A DNA stretch of 64,000 nucleotides. Origin: Spirochaetales bacterium (GTDB lineage Bacteria; Spirochaetota; Leptospiria; Leptospirales; Leptonemataceae). Positions within the stretch are counted from its first letter, which is position 1, and every line of letters begins with the position of its first letter. Shown here piece after piece: positions 52,241 to 60,963 of this stretch. The stretch covers positions 1 through 64,000 of the forward strand of contig JABTUL010000002.1 in the NCBI GenBank assembly GCA_015075425.1, given 5' to 3'. The translations under genes were made by a program, and so were the position numbers. The notes beneath the pieces were generated by a model. That model was not told the DNA's origin and searched no databases. It saw nothing but the letters and a program-made list of their open reading frames with translations.

Positions 52241-52490
52241 CCCGGATTATTCATGAAAGTGTATGCGTAAAGTACAGGTTCAAAGAAAAACCGCCCCGCA
52301 CCGGGCGGTTTTTCATCATTTCCACGAAAACCCGGAGCTTGTTTGTAAGAACAGTGTGTCGCGCGCGGCCTTGCCCCTGTCGCGGAGCCACGGAGGGCGC
52401 AGCGCCCCGCATTCGGGCAAGGACGTCCGTATGCGGGGCCAGGGGTAAGGTCGCGTGCGGCGCCCCACTGTTTTTCACGAATAATCCGGG
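52241..52490. repeat. MITE-like 250-bp inverted-repeat segment
   Basis: The gap between two convergent genes is exactly bounded by CCCGGATTATTCATGAAA (52241-52258) and its inverted copy with one mismatch (52473-52490). Inside are the terminator at 52286, imperfect ~30-bp arms (52350-52379 and 52440-52472) and a 9-bp stem GCCCCGCAT/ATGCGGGGC (52404-52439). No ORF. Could be a non-autonomous element or a structured RNA. Confidence 0.6.
52286..52313. terminator. Bidirectional intrinsic terminator
   Basis: AAAAACCGCCC, loop CGCACC, GGGCGGTTTTT: an 11-bp stem with A and T runs on both sides, suited to end both the alkyltransferase and the pyrophosphatase transcripts. Confidence 0.85.
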
Positions 52491-53111
52491 TTAGGATGTG
52501 GTAAAGGTTTCGCGGTAATCTTCCATAGAAGCACGAATCACTTCATGGGCGGCCGGGGCCCCATAAACGCCGGCTATTTCTATTTTGCGCGGACCGCTCC
52601 CTGGAATTTGCTTGTAGGTCAGAAAGTAATGCCTGAGCCGGTCCAGTAATGCCGATGGCATTTCAGAAACATCCTGTAAGGATTCAAAGACAGAATCCCC
52701 GCGCATCACAGCAATGATCTTGTCATCCGCTTCGCCGCCGTCCACCAGCCGCAGGCCACCCACTGGCCTTGCCTCCATCAAAATGCCGGAGCGGCTGATG
52801 ATGGGTTCGGCCAGGATACAGATGTCCAGCGGGTCACCATCGCCGCGATCCACTCTGGTTCCTTCCCGGGCGGCCAGTTCCGCTGTACGGCGCCCGCAAT
52901 AGGTCCGCGGAATGAATCCATAAGGCATGGGGCACAGACTGGAATACAATTGCGGCCGATCTATTTTCAGTAAACCAGAAGTTTTATCCACCTCATATTT
53001 CAGTGTATCTTGCGGAACTATCTCTACAAAAACAGTGACCAGCCGGGGGGCCTCATCGCCTGGACTCACGCCGTGCCAGGGATGGGCGACACTGAGCGAT
53101 ACCTGCATCAA
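52491..53111 (-). CDS. ppa: Inorganic pyrophosphatase
   Basis: 206 residues, family I soluble enzyme. Motifs: KYEVDKTSGLLKIDR, YGFIPRTYCG, and the signature GDGDPLDICILAE with three metal-binding Asp, then DDKIIAV. Cleaves pyrophosphate to drive sugar-nucleotide synthesis and other reactions. Its start overlaps the end of kdsD (ATGA). Last gene of the polysaccharide-related operon. Confidence 0.92.
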   Translation of the reverse strand: MMQVSLSVAHPWHGVSPGDEAPRLVTVFVEIVPQDTLKYEVDKTSGLLKIDRPQLYSSLCPMPYGFIPRTYCGRRTAELAAREGTRVDRGDGDPLDICILAEPIISRSGILMEARPVGGLRLVDGGEADDKIIAVMRGDSVFESLQDVSEMPSALLDRLRHYFLTYKQIPGSGPRKIEIAGVYGAPAAHEVIRASMEDYRETFTTS

Positions 53112-54079
53112 AGCCCTGCCCTGACCAGGTCATGGAGTCGCAAAAGGCCGATTGGTCTACGGTCCTCATCGAGGACGGGGAGCACACTGATCTGACTGGG
53201 TCGATTTTCCATGAACTTCAGCGCTTCAAAGGCCAGCATGCCCCGCTGGATGCTCAGCGGTTTTACCGTCATGATTTCTTCAATCTCACGATTCATAATA
53301 TCTCCATACTTTAAAATGGAACGTCGAATATCGCCATCGGTGACAATACCGGCCAATCTGCCGGATCCATCGACAACAATCACAGCCCCCAGGTTAGCCT
53401 CAGATTCCTTCTGCAAAAGTTCGAGCATGGTAGCCCCGGGGCCCACAACAGGGACAGACTCGCTCAGTAAATCGTCCACTACCAGAAGCAAGCGTTTTCC
53501 CAGCTGTCCGGCTGGATGAAACAGCGCAAAATTTTCCGGCTGGAAACCTTTCAGAGCCATTACAGCTGAAGCCAGCGCATCTCCGACAACAAGGGCAACA
53601 GTGGTGGAGGCGGTGGGCGCCAGATTGAGACTGTCCGCTTCCCGACTCACCTGTGCATGAATGATCACCGTGGAAAGCTTACCCGCAGTGGAACGCTCCT
53701 TTCCCAGAATACTGATCACCGGCAGTCCCATTTTTTTCACGATTTGCATCATTTGCACCACTTCTTCCGATTCTCCACTTTTCGCCAGCACCAGCAAGAG
53801 ATCGTTTGGTTGCAGGACGCCCAGGTCTCCGTGCAAAGATTCACCGGGATGCAAAAAAAAAGCCGGTGTCCCCGTAGAACTGAAGGTCGCCGCCAGCTTC
53901 TGGGCAATGAGTCCGGATTTACCCATGCCGCTCAAGGCCAGCTTGCCCTTGCAATTTAATATGAGTTCTATGGCCTGCTCCACGGATTCACGGGAAATGA
54001 GCGGCAGGTTCGACTGCAGCTCCTGCATCTCCATGGAATAGGTATTCTTAAAGTATTCAAAACCGTTTTGCATTACCAC
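53108..54079 (-). CDS. kdsD: Arabinose-5-phosphate isomerase (KpsF/GutQ)
   Basis: 323 residues: an SIS domain with LSGMGKSGLIAQKLAATFSSTGTPAFFLHPGE and AKSGESEEV, then two CBS domains (~205-320). Converts ribulose-5-P to arabinose-5-P, the first step to Kdo. Overlaps the NusG-like gene upstream and ppa downstream. Confidence 0.92.
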   Translation of the reverse strand: MVMQNGFEYFKNTYSMEMQELQSNLPLISRESVEQAIELILNCKGKLALSGMGKSGLIAQKLAATFSSTGTPAFFLHPGESLHGDLGVLQPNDLLLVLAKSGESEEVVQMMQIVKKMGLPVISILGKERSTAGKLSTVIIHAQVSREADSLNLAPTASTTVALVVGDALASAVMALKGFQPENFALFHPAGQLGKRLLLVVDDLLSESVPVVGPGATMLELLQKESEANLGAVIVVDGSGRLAGIVTDGDIRRSILKYGDIMNREIEEIMTVKPLSIQRGMLAFEALKFMENRPSQISVLPVLDEDRRPIGLLRLHDLVRAGL

Positions 54080-54579
54080 GCGTCCTCCAGGTCATGCACG
54101 TCGACTTCCGTCGAGGCCAGTTGACCAATCAGAGGGAGGTAAACAAAAAGACGACTCTTGTTTTTAGCTCGGTGCACGATGCCTTCCAGACCCTGAAAGG
54201 GCCCGGTGTGAAAGCGAACTTTCTTTCCGGGCGGAAAATCACTGGATGCCCGGGCCGTTACATTGTGCGCCGTTGCGATGAGAATGCGAACATTTTCAAT
54301 TTCCTGGTCGGCAAGAACGGCAGGACCGCTTTCTGTACGCACAAAATGCATAGCGGCGCTGTTTTCCAGCGCTTTCTTACGGTCTTCCCAATTGATATGA
54401 AGAAATATATAACCGGCAAAGAGTGGCATCTTTACAAACTTCACCCGATCCGACCATTGCCTTTTGCGTTCCACCAGAGGCAAATAGTGCTCTATGCCAA
54501 GCCTGGTAAGAAAGATCGAGAGCTTTTGTTCCTGTCTTGGCTTACAGTACAGAATGTACCATTTCTTTGTATCACTCAT
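54073..54579 (-). CDS. NusG/RfaH-type transcription antiterminator
   Basis: 168 residues: NGN domain starting KKWYILYCKPRQEQKLSIFL, with KMPLFAGYIFLHI, and a C-terminal KOW motif PPGKKVRFHTGPFQGLEGIV. Specialised NusG paralogues (RfaH, UpxY) let polymerase read through long surface-polysaccharide operons. Placed inside the NeuB-KdsD operon, it probably serves a polysaccharide cluster. It overlaps both neighbours. Confidence 0.82.
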   Translation of the reverse strand: MSDTKKWYILYCKPRQEQKLSIFLTRLGIEHYLPLVERKRQWSDRVKFVKMPLFAGYIFLHINWEDRKKALENSAAMHFVRTESGPAVLADQEIENVRILIATAHNVTARASSDFPPGKKVRFHTGPFQGLEGIVHRAKNKSRLFVYLPLIGQLASTEVDVHDLEDAW

Positions 54580-55591
54580 GGATATCCTGAAAAAAAATCG
54601 GCTCTCCGCGACGCACAGATCGCCCTATTCTTTTGCCCAGAACGTCTTCCCGTCGCGAGGGAGAAGCGGGAACACCAGGCCGCAAAAAACAAAGATCACT
54701 GGCAGCGGCCCGCTGACCGCTGGCCAGATCCGCACCGGCATAGGTGGCCCGCCGGCCATAGAGCCTCGGGGCTTCCTCTTCCGGAAGAGGTTCCCGCGGA
54801 CCACCGCGCAGGGCCTGTCTGGCTTCCTCGCATAACTGAACCATCAGACGAAACTCTGTCCCGGTCAAACTCATTGCGTGATCGGCTCCGGGCAGGTTCC
54901 GGTCGAGGGTGAAATGACGTTCAATCAGAGCACCACCGCGGGCAACGGAAGCCACGCTGACACCTAGGCCCATGGTATGATCTGAGACGCCTGCACGCAC
55001 ACCGTATTTTTCCCGCCAGAAGGGCAAAAGACCCAGACGATAGGAATCCGGGCGAGCAGGATAGGCGGAAACACATTCCAGCAGCACCAGGCGGCCAGAG
55101 CCAAGAATAGCCACAGCAGCTTCAATCTCTGCTTCTGAAGCAGTTCCCGTGGCCAGTACCGCCGGAAGGTCCGTTTGACAGACAGCATGGAGGAGATCCG
55201 TATGGGTAATGTCACAGGAAGCGATTTTTATAAAAGAATTTTGTGTCTGTGGCAGACGTAAGTAGTTTTCCAGGGCCTTGCGGTCAAAAACTGAACAGGC
55301 AAAACCCACGCCGGCTTCCTGACAATGGCTGGCCAGCGCCTCCCACTGATCCAGCTGCAAAGAGTACCTGGCAAAAAAAGTTCGCAAACTGCCGGGAACA
55401 CCATCACCAAGGCGCGCGCTTTCTTCTATGAAGAATTCTGGATGATACCACTGGAATTTAGCGTAAGTGGCACCAGCGTCGCGTGCGGCATCGACCATTT
55501 TACGGGCAACACTCAGATCCCCGTTGTGGTTCAGACCAATTTCTGCCACGTAGCAAACGGACCCGTCCAGCTGATCCAGAAAAGCTGACAT
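54572..55591 (-). CDS. neuB: NeuB-family sugar-acid synthase
   Basis: 339 residues: TIM-barrel YVAEIGLNHNGDLSVARKMVDAA, KFQWYHPEFF, KIASCDITH, SDHTMG, then a C-terminal SAF antifreeze-like domain (~280-335). Condenses phosphoenolpyruvate with an N-acetyl-mannosamine-type sugar to a nonulosonic acid (sialic, legionaminic or related). Which product cannot be told from the sequence. Starts next to the stop of the ATPase-domain gene. Confidence 0.85.
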   Translation of the reverse strand: MSAFLDQLDGSVCYVAEIGLNHNGDLSVARKMVDAARDAGATYAKFQWYHPEFFIEESARLGDGVPGSLRTFFARYSLQLDQWEALASHCQEAGVGFACSVFDRKALENYLRLPQTQNSFIKIASCDITHTDLLHAVCQTDLPAVLATGTASEAEIEAAVAILGSGRLVLLECVSAYPARPDSYRLGLLPFWREKYGVRAGVSDHTMGLGVSVASVARGGALIERHFTLDRNLPGADHAMSLTGTEFRLMVQLCEEARQALRGGPREPLPEEEAPRLYGRRATYAGADLASGQRAAASDLCFLRPGVPASPSRREDVLGKRIGRSVRRGEPIFFQDIHE

Positions 55592-56341
55592 TTACATGAC
55601 CGGCTTGAAAACCGTGCGCAGCTCTTCCGGAGGCAGCTGAGTCCGGGCCAGCTCTTCCTCAAATTGCCTGCGGCGTGGCAGGTACTCTTCCGAGAGCGGA
55701 ATTTCCAGACGGGCTGCCGTTTCATTGTATTTATTGTTAGAATACAATGTAAAAGAATGCTTATCGATTCCGGTCTGGTCCAGCAAAATCCCCACCATTG
55801 TGAGGCCAAGGCCGGCGCCTTCTGACTCATCGCCATGCTCCAGATAAAAATCCAGCAGACTGGCAAAGGACAGCGCTTGCCGGAATTTCTGCCGTATCCG
55901 CCGCTCTTCCTCCGGATACAGGGGAAAATTGTTCTTTACTTTAATATTGAGAACATCCGGGGAATAGTAGAATGTGGCCGTAACCAGCAGGTTTTGTTCC
56001 TTGAATTTTTGCTTGTGCCCTTTAATGATTTCTTCGCGCAGACTGTTTTTGAAAATCTCAAGGCCCCGGTCGTATTCTTCAGCCCGGGCCGGATCCAGGC
56101 TATGATCACTGAAAATGACCCTTTTCAGATTGGCCTTGGTGGCATTGAGGACCAGTTCCTTGGCAGAGGAGTAGACAATGTCATGCAAATCGAGCCGCCC
56201 AAACCGATTCAAGATAGAACGCGCGGTCTGGTTGAGTACCCGCTCTCCGTATTCGCTCAAGTAGTAGGTCTGCAAGGAAATGATATTGCCTTTACCCACA
56301 GACTCATCAATGATGCGTGCCAGATCCTGGTCCGAATACAT
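55592..56341 (-). CDS. GHKL ATPase-domain protein
   Basis: 249 residues, no receiver, histidine or membrane part. N-box KELVLNATKAN (~62) and G-box GDESEGAGLGLTMVG (~170) define a histidine-kinase-type ATPase fold. May be a signalling or anti-sigma-like regulator for the operon it heads. Confidence 0.65.
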   Translation of the reverse strand: MYSDQDLARIIDESVGKGNIISLQTYYLSEYGERVLNQTARSILNRFGRLDLHDIVYSSAKELVLNATKANLKRVIFSDHSLDPARAEEYDRGLEIFKNSLREEIIKGHKQKFKEQNLLVTATFYYSPDVLNIKVKNNFPLYPEEERRIRQKFRQALSFASLLDFYLEHGDESEGAGLGLTMVGILLDQTGIDKHSFTLYSNNKYNETAARLEIPLSEEYLPRRRQFEEELARTQLPPEELRTVFKPVM

Positions 56342-56405
56342 AGATCCTGCATTCCAGAAGAGCCCGGTGCAGCAATAAAAAAAAGGTCAAAAGATACGTG
56401 ACAGG

Positions 56406-57860
56406 GTGAGAGCAAAATCGGTTTTTGAGCCGGTGGAAAGTCTGGGTGCTATGTTCTGGAAACATTGTGCCCTGTTCAAGGAGCAATACGCCCTGGCATT
56501 TCGCACAGAGCATGAAGTCCGCCGCATTACCTATGAAAAAGTTCAGGATCTGAGCGCACAGATTGCGGCCGGACTACTTTACACGGGAATGCGGCCCGGG
56601 GAGAGAATCGCTATCTGTGGTCGGGCCTCTCCGGAGTGGGTTCTTACCTACTGGGCGATCCAGCTCATCGGCTGTATTGACGTGGCTCTGGATCCGGAAG
56701 AAAAGCTGGAAAGGAATCTGTCCGTTCTGACCTTAACCGAATGCCGGGCCCTGTTTCTGGGTGAGGAAAAACTGCGCCGCCCTTTCCAGCAATCCCTGCC
56801 TTCCCTGCAGCTGTACGACCTGAGCTGGAAATCGGGTATTTCCAATTTAACCGACCTCTGTCAATTGCAGGGCCGCAAACGGAAACTGCCCTTGCGTCGA
56901 TTGAGTGCGGACCCGGCGTCCATCGTGCAAACTCGAAGAGAGGAAGAAGGGCAAAACATAGTACTCACCCACACAGGAATTCTTTCCAATCTGGCCCGGG
57001 TGGCCGAGGCCGTCCCCATCACCCTCAAGGATCGTTTGCTGACACTCCTGCCCCTGTGGCACACCTCCGGTCGTACCGCTCTTCATCTTACTTTCTGGAC
57101 GGGAAGCACACTGGCCTTTCCATCCTCCGGGGTCATGGAAGATGATTTGCAATCTTTAAGACCAACTGTGGTTCTTGGCAGTGTTGAACACTTCCGTCGC
57201 CTTTACTATCGTTTGAAAGAGGGTTACCACACAGAAGGGCCGGTGAGTCTTTTTCTACGTAAACTGTATTTCTCCTGGTCGGCGATGGTCAACCAGAGCA
57301 GTGTGTTTCTGGAAACCGGTCGGATGGCCCTGCGTTCCGGCAACTCACCCCTGCAAATTACAGAAACACTGCTTCATGCCATTTTTTTTGTCCTGGGATC
57401 GGTATTGCGTATTCCCGGAGATATCTTCATCGGTCAACCGCTGGCTCGCGAACTCGGTCGCCTCAAAGCCATACTGGTAGGCGGTCAACGCATACCGGCG
57501 GATCTGGACGATTTTTTTCAGACTCTACGTATTGCAGTACTTGCTGGCTACTGGCTTTCCGAAACTTCCCATATGGCGGCCAGCAGGCAATTGCCGGCAC
57601 CGGGTCAATCGGCCCGGCTTCTCTCCCAGACGGTGGGACCGTTACTGCGCGGGATGGAACTCAAGATCAAGAATACCGGCGGCGATGATGTAACCCACAT
57701 TCCCGGCCAGCGTGGAACGATTTTTCTGCGCGGGCCCGGCATCATGGCCGGATACTATAAAAATCCGGTCAGAACCGCGGAAGTGCTCGATAGCAATGGC
57801 TGGCTCAATACCCGCGACCGCGGCTACCTGAAACACAGTGGTGAGCTGGTCATCGATTGA
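56406..57860 (+). CDS. Truncated acyl-CoA-synthetase-like protein
   Basis: 484 residues from a GTG. The N-terminal domain of the ANL superfamily is recognisable: YEKVQDLSAQIAAGLLYTGMRPGERIAI, LTLLPLWHTSGR, GYWLSETSH, and GNWNTRDRG-like GWLNTRDRGYL. The phosphate loop TSGTTGxPKG is replaced by QTRREEEGQNIV, and the protein stops at LKHSGELVID, where the hinge and C-terminal lid with the catalytic Lys should begin. Probably a non-catalytic relative or decaying gene; the reading frame is otherwise intact. Confidence 0.65.
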   Translation: MRAKSVFEPVESLGAMFWKHCALFKEQYALAFRTEHEVRRITYEKVQDLSAQIAAGLLYTGMRPGERIAICGRASPEWVLTYWAIQLIGCIDVALDPEEKLERNLSVLTLTECRALFLGEEKLRRPFQQSLPSLQLYDLSWKSGISNLTDLCQLQGRKRKLPLRRLSADPASIVQTRREEEGQNIVLTHTGILSNLARVAEAVPITLKDRLLTLLPLWHTSGRTALHLTFWTGSTLAFPSSGVMEDDLQSLRPTVVLGSVEHFRRLYYRLKEGYHTEGPVSLFLRKLYFSWSAMVNQSSVFLETGRMALRSGNSPLQITETLLHAIFFVLGSVLRIPGDIFIGQPLARELGRLKAILVGGQRIPADLDDFFQTLRIAVLAGYWLSETSHMAASRQLPAPGQSARLLSQTVGPLLRGMELKIKNTGGDDVTHIPGQRGTIFLRGPGIMAGYYKNPVRTAEVLDSNGWLNTRDRGYLKHSGELVID

Positions 57861-57863
57861 TTT

Positions 57864-59093
57864 TTACGATTCTTTATGGGAAAATGAATAAATAAAGAGA
57901 TCATCTCTGGCACCGCGAACCTGAAAGCTACCAAGCGCATCGAGCGCAGGCCGATCGCGAATCCCCGCAAGCACTGTTTCACTGATCAGAACAGACCGAT
58001 CCAGCAGCCCGCAGAATTCTGCCAGGCACCGGGCCACCTCCAGATCCTCACCCAGAGCCTGGAAATCCTGCCGTCCCGGAGAACCGGTTGCGCCAAAAAC
58101 AAGGGATGCCGAATGGATTCCGATATGCACCAGGCCGTTCCAGTCGGTCACAAGCGACCGGGCTACCTGCAAAGCCTGTCGGGCATGGTCAATCGGATCG
58201 GACAGACCAAACAAAATGGTTATCGTAGCTCCGTGGCTGCGCTCAAGAACGCCGCCGGCCTCCAGCAAAAAGCTGCTGATCTGCTCCAGACGTGAGTTCA
58301 ACGTCTGCACCAGGGATTGCGGTTCGCTATCTGTTAAAATCAGAGATAAAGAGAGGATTGTAACCTCGCGCTCCTGGCCTTCTCTCAGATCCAGCTGTCC
58401 CTCTTTGACCAGGAGCGCCAGGTCTTCCGGCAGATAAGCCAGCAAAGCTTCATGATCACGAACCACCCTGTCATGCTCTACAGCAGCACTCACAGCGTAC
58501 AATGCAACCCGACGCACTTCACGAGCAAGAAACGCAAGCACAAGACCGGTCAGGGATAAGTAAAGAGTTTTTAGTATAAAACTTTCCGGCGTCGCGGCGG
58601 GGACACCCGGCAAACCACGGATCTCTGGCAGAAAATAAATCCAGTTGGCCGCAAAACCCAGGACACTTGCCAGCGTTGCCAGAAGGACCAGCCGGGGATC
58701 ACTGCGCAGGGCAGCAAGACCCATTTGCAATGGATAGAGGAACACCATGGCACTTGCGAGAACGGTAGCCGGTGCATCGTTTCTGGCCGTGCCAAAGAGA
58801 ACGGCGGAGAGCAGCACAGCGTCGAGCAGCACACTGCTGTACTTAAACCAGGACCGGTACTTCTGGCGTAAAATCAAATAGAGGACCAGGCTGGAATACG
58901 CAAAGGCAGTAGCGATGACACTGAGTTGAAAGTACACATCAGCGGCGCGAGCCTGGCCATAGATTAAAGTCGCGTAAGCGGCGCCGACCAGAAGTAAAAG
59001 GAGAAAGAGTCTGACAAAACAGGCAAGAATCTCTGCCCGTATTTCCCGCAAATGCAGAACAGCGGCTATTGAGGAGTTCGTCTCCTGGTTCAT
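57864..59093 (-). CDS. Membrane protein with degenerate cyclase domain
   Basis: 409 residues: six membrane segments (~25-205), then a class III cyclase-like fold (~240-405). Metal-binding Asp and the transition-state Asn/Arg seen in the neighbour at 59720 are missing (ILSLSLILTD, GATITILFG, LGEDLEVARCLA). Likely a pseudoenzyme sensor or regulatory partner. Convergent with the truncated synthetase. Confidence 0.65.
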   Translation of the reverse strand: MNQETNSSIAAVLHLREIRAEILACFVRLFLLLLLVGAAYATLIYGQARAADVYFQLSVIATAFAYSSLVLYLILRQKYRSWFKYSSVLLDAVLLSAVLFGTARNDAPATVLASAMVFLYPLQMGLAALRSDPRLVLLATLASVLGFAANWIYFLPEIRGLPGVPAATPESFILKTLYLSLTGLVLAFLAREVRRVALYAVSAAVEHDRVVRDHEALLAYLPEDLALLVKEGQLDLREGQEREVTILSLSLILTDSEPQSLVQTLNSRLEQISSFLLEAGGVLERSHGATITILFGLSDPIDHARQALQVARSLVTDWNGLVHIGIHSASLVFGATGSPGRQDFQALGEDLEVARCLAEFCGLLDRSVLISETVLAGIRDRPALDALGSFQVRGARDDLFIYSFSHKES

Positions 59094-59098
59094 CCCGT

Positions 59099-59635
59099 CT
59101 AACGGGCTTCTATGCGTGCCCTGGCAACACCAATATGATGCACGGCATGCTTGAGTGCAAAAAGAACCTGGGTCCGCAAGGACATACCACCAAACACACC
59201 TTTGCGGGAATCCAGATCCTCCTCGGACAATTTTTCTACGGCCTCTTTCAAACGACTTCGGGTCTTCTGGATCTCCCTCTCAAGGGTGGTGCGCAAACCA
59301 ACCGGTAGCGGATGACCGGAAGGATACAGGCCATACTCTGCAACTTCCCGGTTGGTGGCTGAAATTTTTTCAATGGGTTTCTGGGGTTGCCGCGGCCTGC
59401 CCAAAAGCCGAATGAGCCAGGATGGCAGACCCAGGTAGAAGGCAGTAAATTTCTGAAAACCCAGAGCGTGCTTGACATTGCGCGCTACAGTCCAGCCCTC
59501 CGGGTACGCCGGTGCTGCCAGCAGTTCATCAGGAACCTCAGCCAGAAAGCGTAGAATGGCCTCGTTGACAGAATCAATCTGTTCGAGCAATTGCGACCTG
59601 GTCTCACAGGAATGTACGGTGGGCAGGGGCTGCAT
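59099..59635 (-). CDS. DinB-superfamily protein
   Basis: 178 residues in a four-helix DinB-like layout, with VARNVKHALGFQKF (first His) and VLFALKHAVHHIGVARARIE at the C-terminus (His ligands). Divergent from the cyclase at 59720. Substrate unknown. Confidence 0.75.
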   Translation of the reverse strand: MQPLPTVHSCETRSQLLEQIDSVNEAILRFLAEVPDELLAAPAYPEGWTVARNVKHALGFQKFTAFYLGLPSWLIRLLGRPRQPQKPIEKISATNREVAEYGLYPSGHPLPVGLRTTLEREIQKTRSRLKEAVEKLSEEDLDSRKGVFGGMSLRTQVLFALKHAVHHIGVARARIEAR

Positions 59636-59719
59636 GTTTTGCAGAAATGTAAGGAACTGGCAGGGGAAAAGTACTTTTTATTCGCTTGCAGCAAAGCCCC
59701 GCAATCTGACCCTTTTCTC

Positions 59720-60940
59720 ATGCTGCAGATTCTCTGGAACTACGTGGCCTACGCTGGCGTATCGGGACTGAAGCAATCAGCCGAACAAAAGCATGTCGTT
59801 TTGATCAATGGACTTTGCATAAGCATCAGCCTTTTCAGTCTGCTCAACCTCCTCCTGTCCGCGCTATTTGTGGGTACTCACCCGTACCAATGGATCTTTC
59901 TGGCCTATTCTTTTCTTCTACCGTTTAGCATCGTTTTCAATCATAAGCAACGCTACCTTACGGCCCGGTTGTATTTCTCCAGCCTCTCTCTGGGAGCACT
60001 GGTTTGCGGAGCCCTGCTCTTCGGATATGAATCACAGTTTTATCTATTCATCGCAAGTGTAATTTTATTGAGCTTCTTTTTGTTTCCGGATCATGAACAA
60101 ATCTGGCCTTACCTTGTTTCTGCGGCCGGGATCGCCGCTTTGATCTACATTCTGATCGAGCAGCCCGCAGCGGCTCCAGGATTTCCGGTAGAACTTATTT
60201 CCCTTCAGAGCAAAATCACAACAGCCAGCTTCTTTTTTCTTGTCACTCTGTTTGCTGTCTATATCCGTAAAAGCTTCCTGATCACGGAAAGGTACCTGGA
60301 AGCTGAGCGGCACAAATCAGAAAAATTGCTGCGCAACATCCTGCCAGCCAAAGTCATTGAACAATTGCGCGAGAACCCGGATTCCATCGCAGAGCGATTT
60401 GAAGACTGCACGGTCCTTTTTTCAGATATTGTAGGTTTTTCTGAATTATCACGCAAATTGAGCGCTGTGGAAGTCGTCAGACTACTCAATGATCTTTTTT
60501 CTGCCTTCGATGACCTGGCAGAAAAGCATGGGCTTGAAAAAATCAAAACGATAGGCGATGCTTATATGGCCGTGGGCGGCTTGCCTGAACCGGACCCCGA
60601 ACATGCAGAGCGCATTGCTCGTTTTGCGATTGATCTCCTTTCCGTCATTTCCAACTACAGGCGAGAACACGACCATGCCCTGGAAATTCGCATCGGAATT
60701 GCCTCTGGTGCCGCTGTTGCCGGCGTGATCGGCAAAAAGAAATTCATCTACGATCTCTGGGGTGATAGCGTGAACACGGCATCACGCATGGAGTCGCATG
60801 GTCTGCCCGGACAAATTCAGGTTACGGAAAATACGTATTCTTTACTTAAAGATAAATTTCTCTTCAAGGAACGCGGCAGCATCGAAGTCAAAGGGATGGG
60901 GCTCATCCGCAGCTATTTCCTGGAAGGGCCGGCCCTGTAG
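59720..60940 (+). CDS. Membrane adenylate cyclase
   Basis: 406 residues from the ATG at 59720: six membrane segments (~25-200), a short linker with ILPAKVIEQL, then a complete class III cyclase domain: LFSDIVGF, IGDAYMAVGG, YDLWGDSVNTASRMES. Catalytic residues all present. Domain order and linker match the cyclase at 45696. Confidence 0.85.
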   Translation: MLQILWNYVAYAGVSGLKQSAEQKHVVLINGLCISISLFSLLNLLLSALFVGTHPYQWIFLAYSFLLPFSIVFNHKQRYLTARLYFSSLSLGALVCGALLFGYESQFYLFIASVILLSFFLFPDHEQIWPYLVSAAGIAALIYILIEQPAAAPGFPVELISLQSKITTASFFFLVTLFAVYIRKSFLITERYLEAERHKSEKLLRNILPAKVIEQLRENPDSIAERFEDCTVLFSDIVGFSELSRKLSAVEVVRLLNDLFSAFDDLAEKHGLEKIKTIGDAYMAVGGLPEPDPEHAERIARFAIDLLSVISNYRREHDHALEIRIGIASGAAVAGVIGKKKFIYDLWGDSVNTASRMESHGLPGQIQVTENTYSLLKDKFLFKERGSIEVKGMGLIRSYFLEGPAL

Positions 60941-60963
60941 TTTCAGCAAATCGCCCCATAAAG

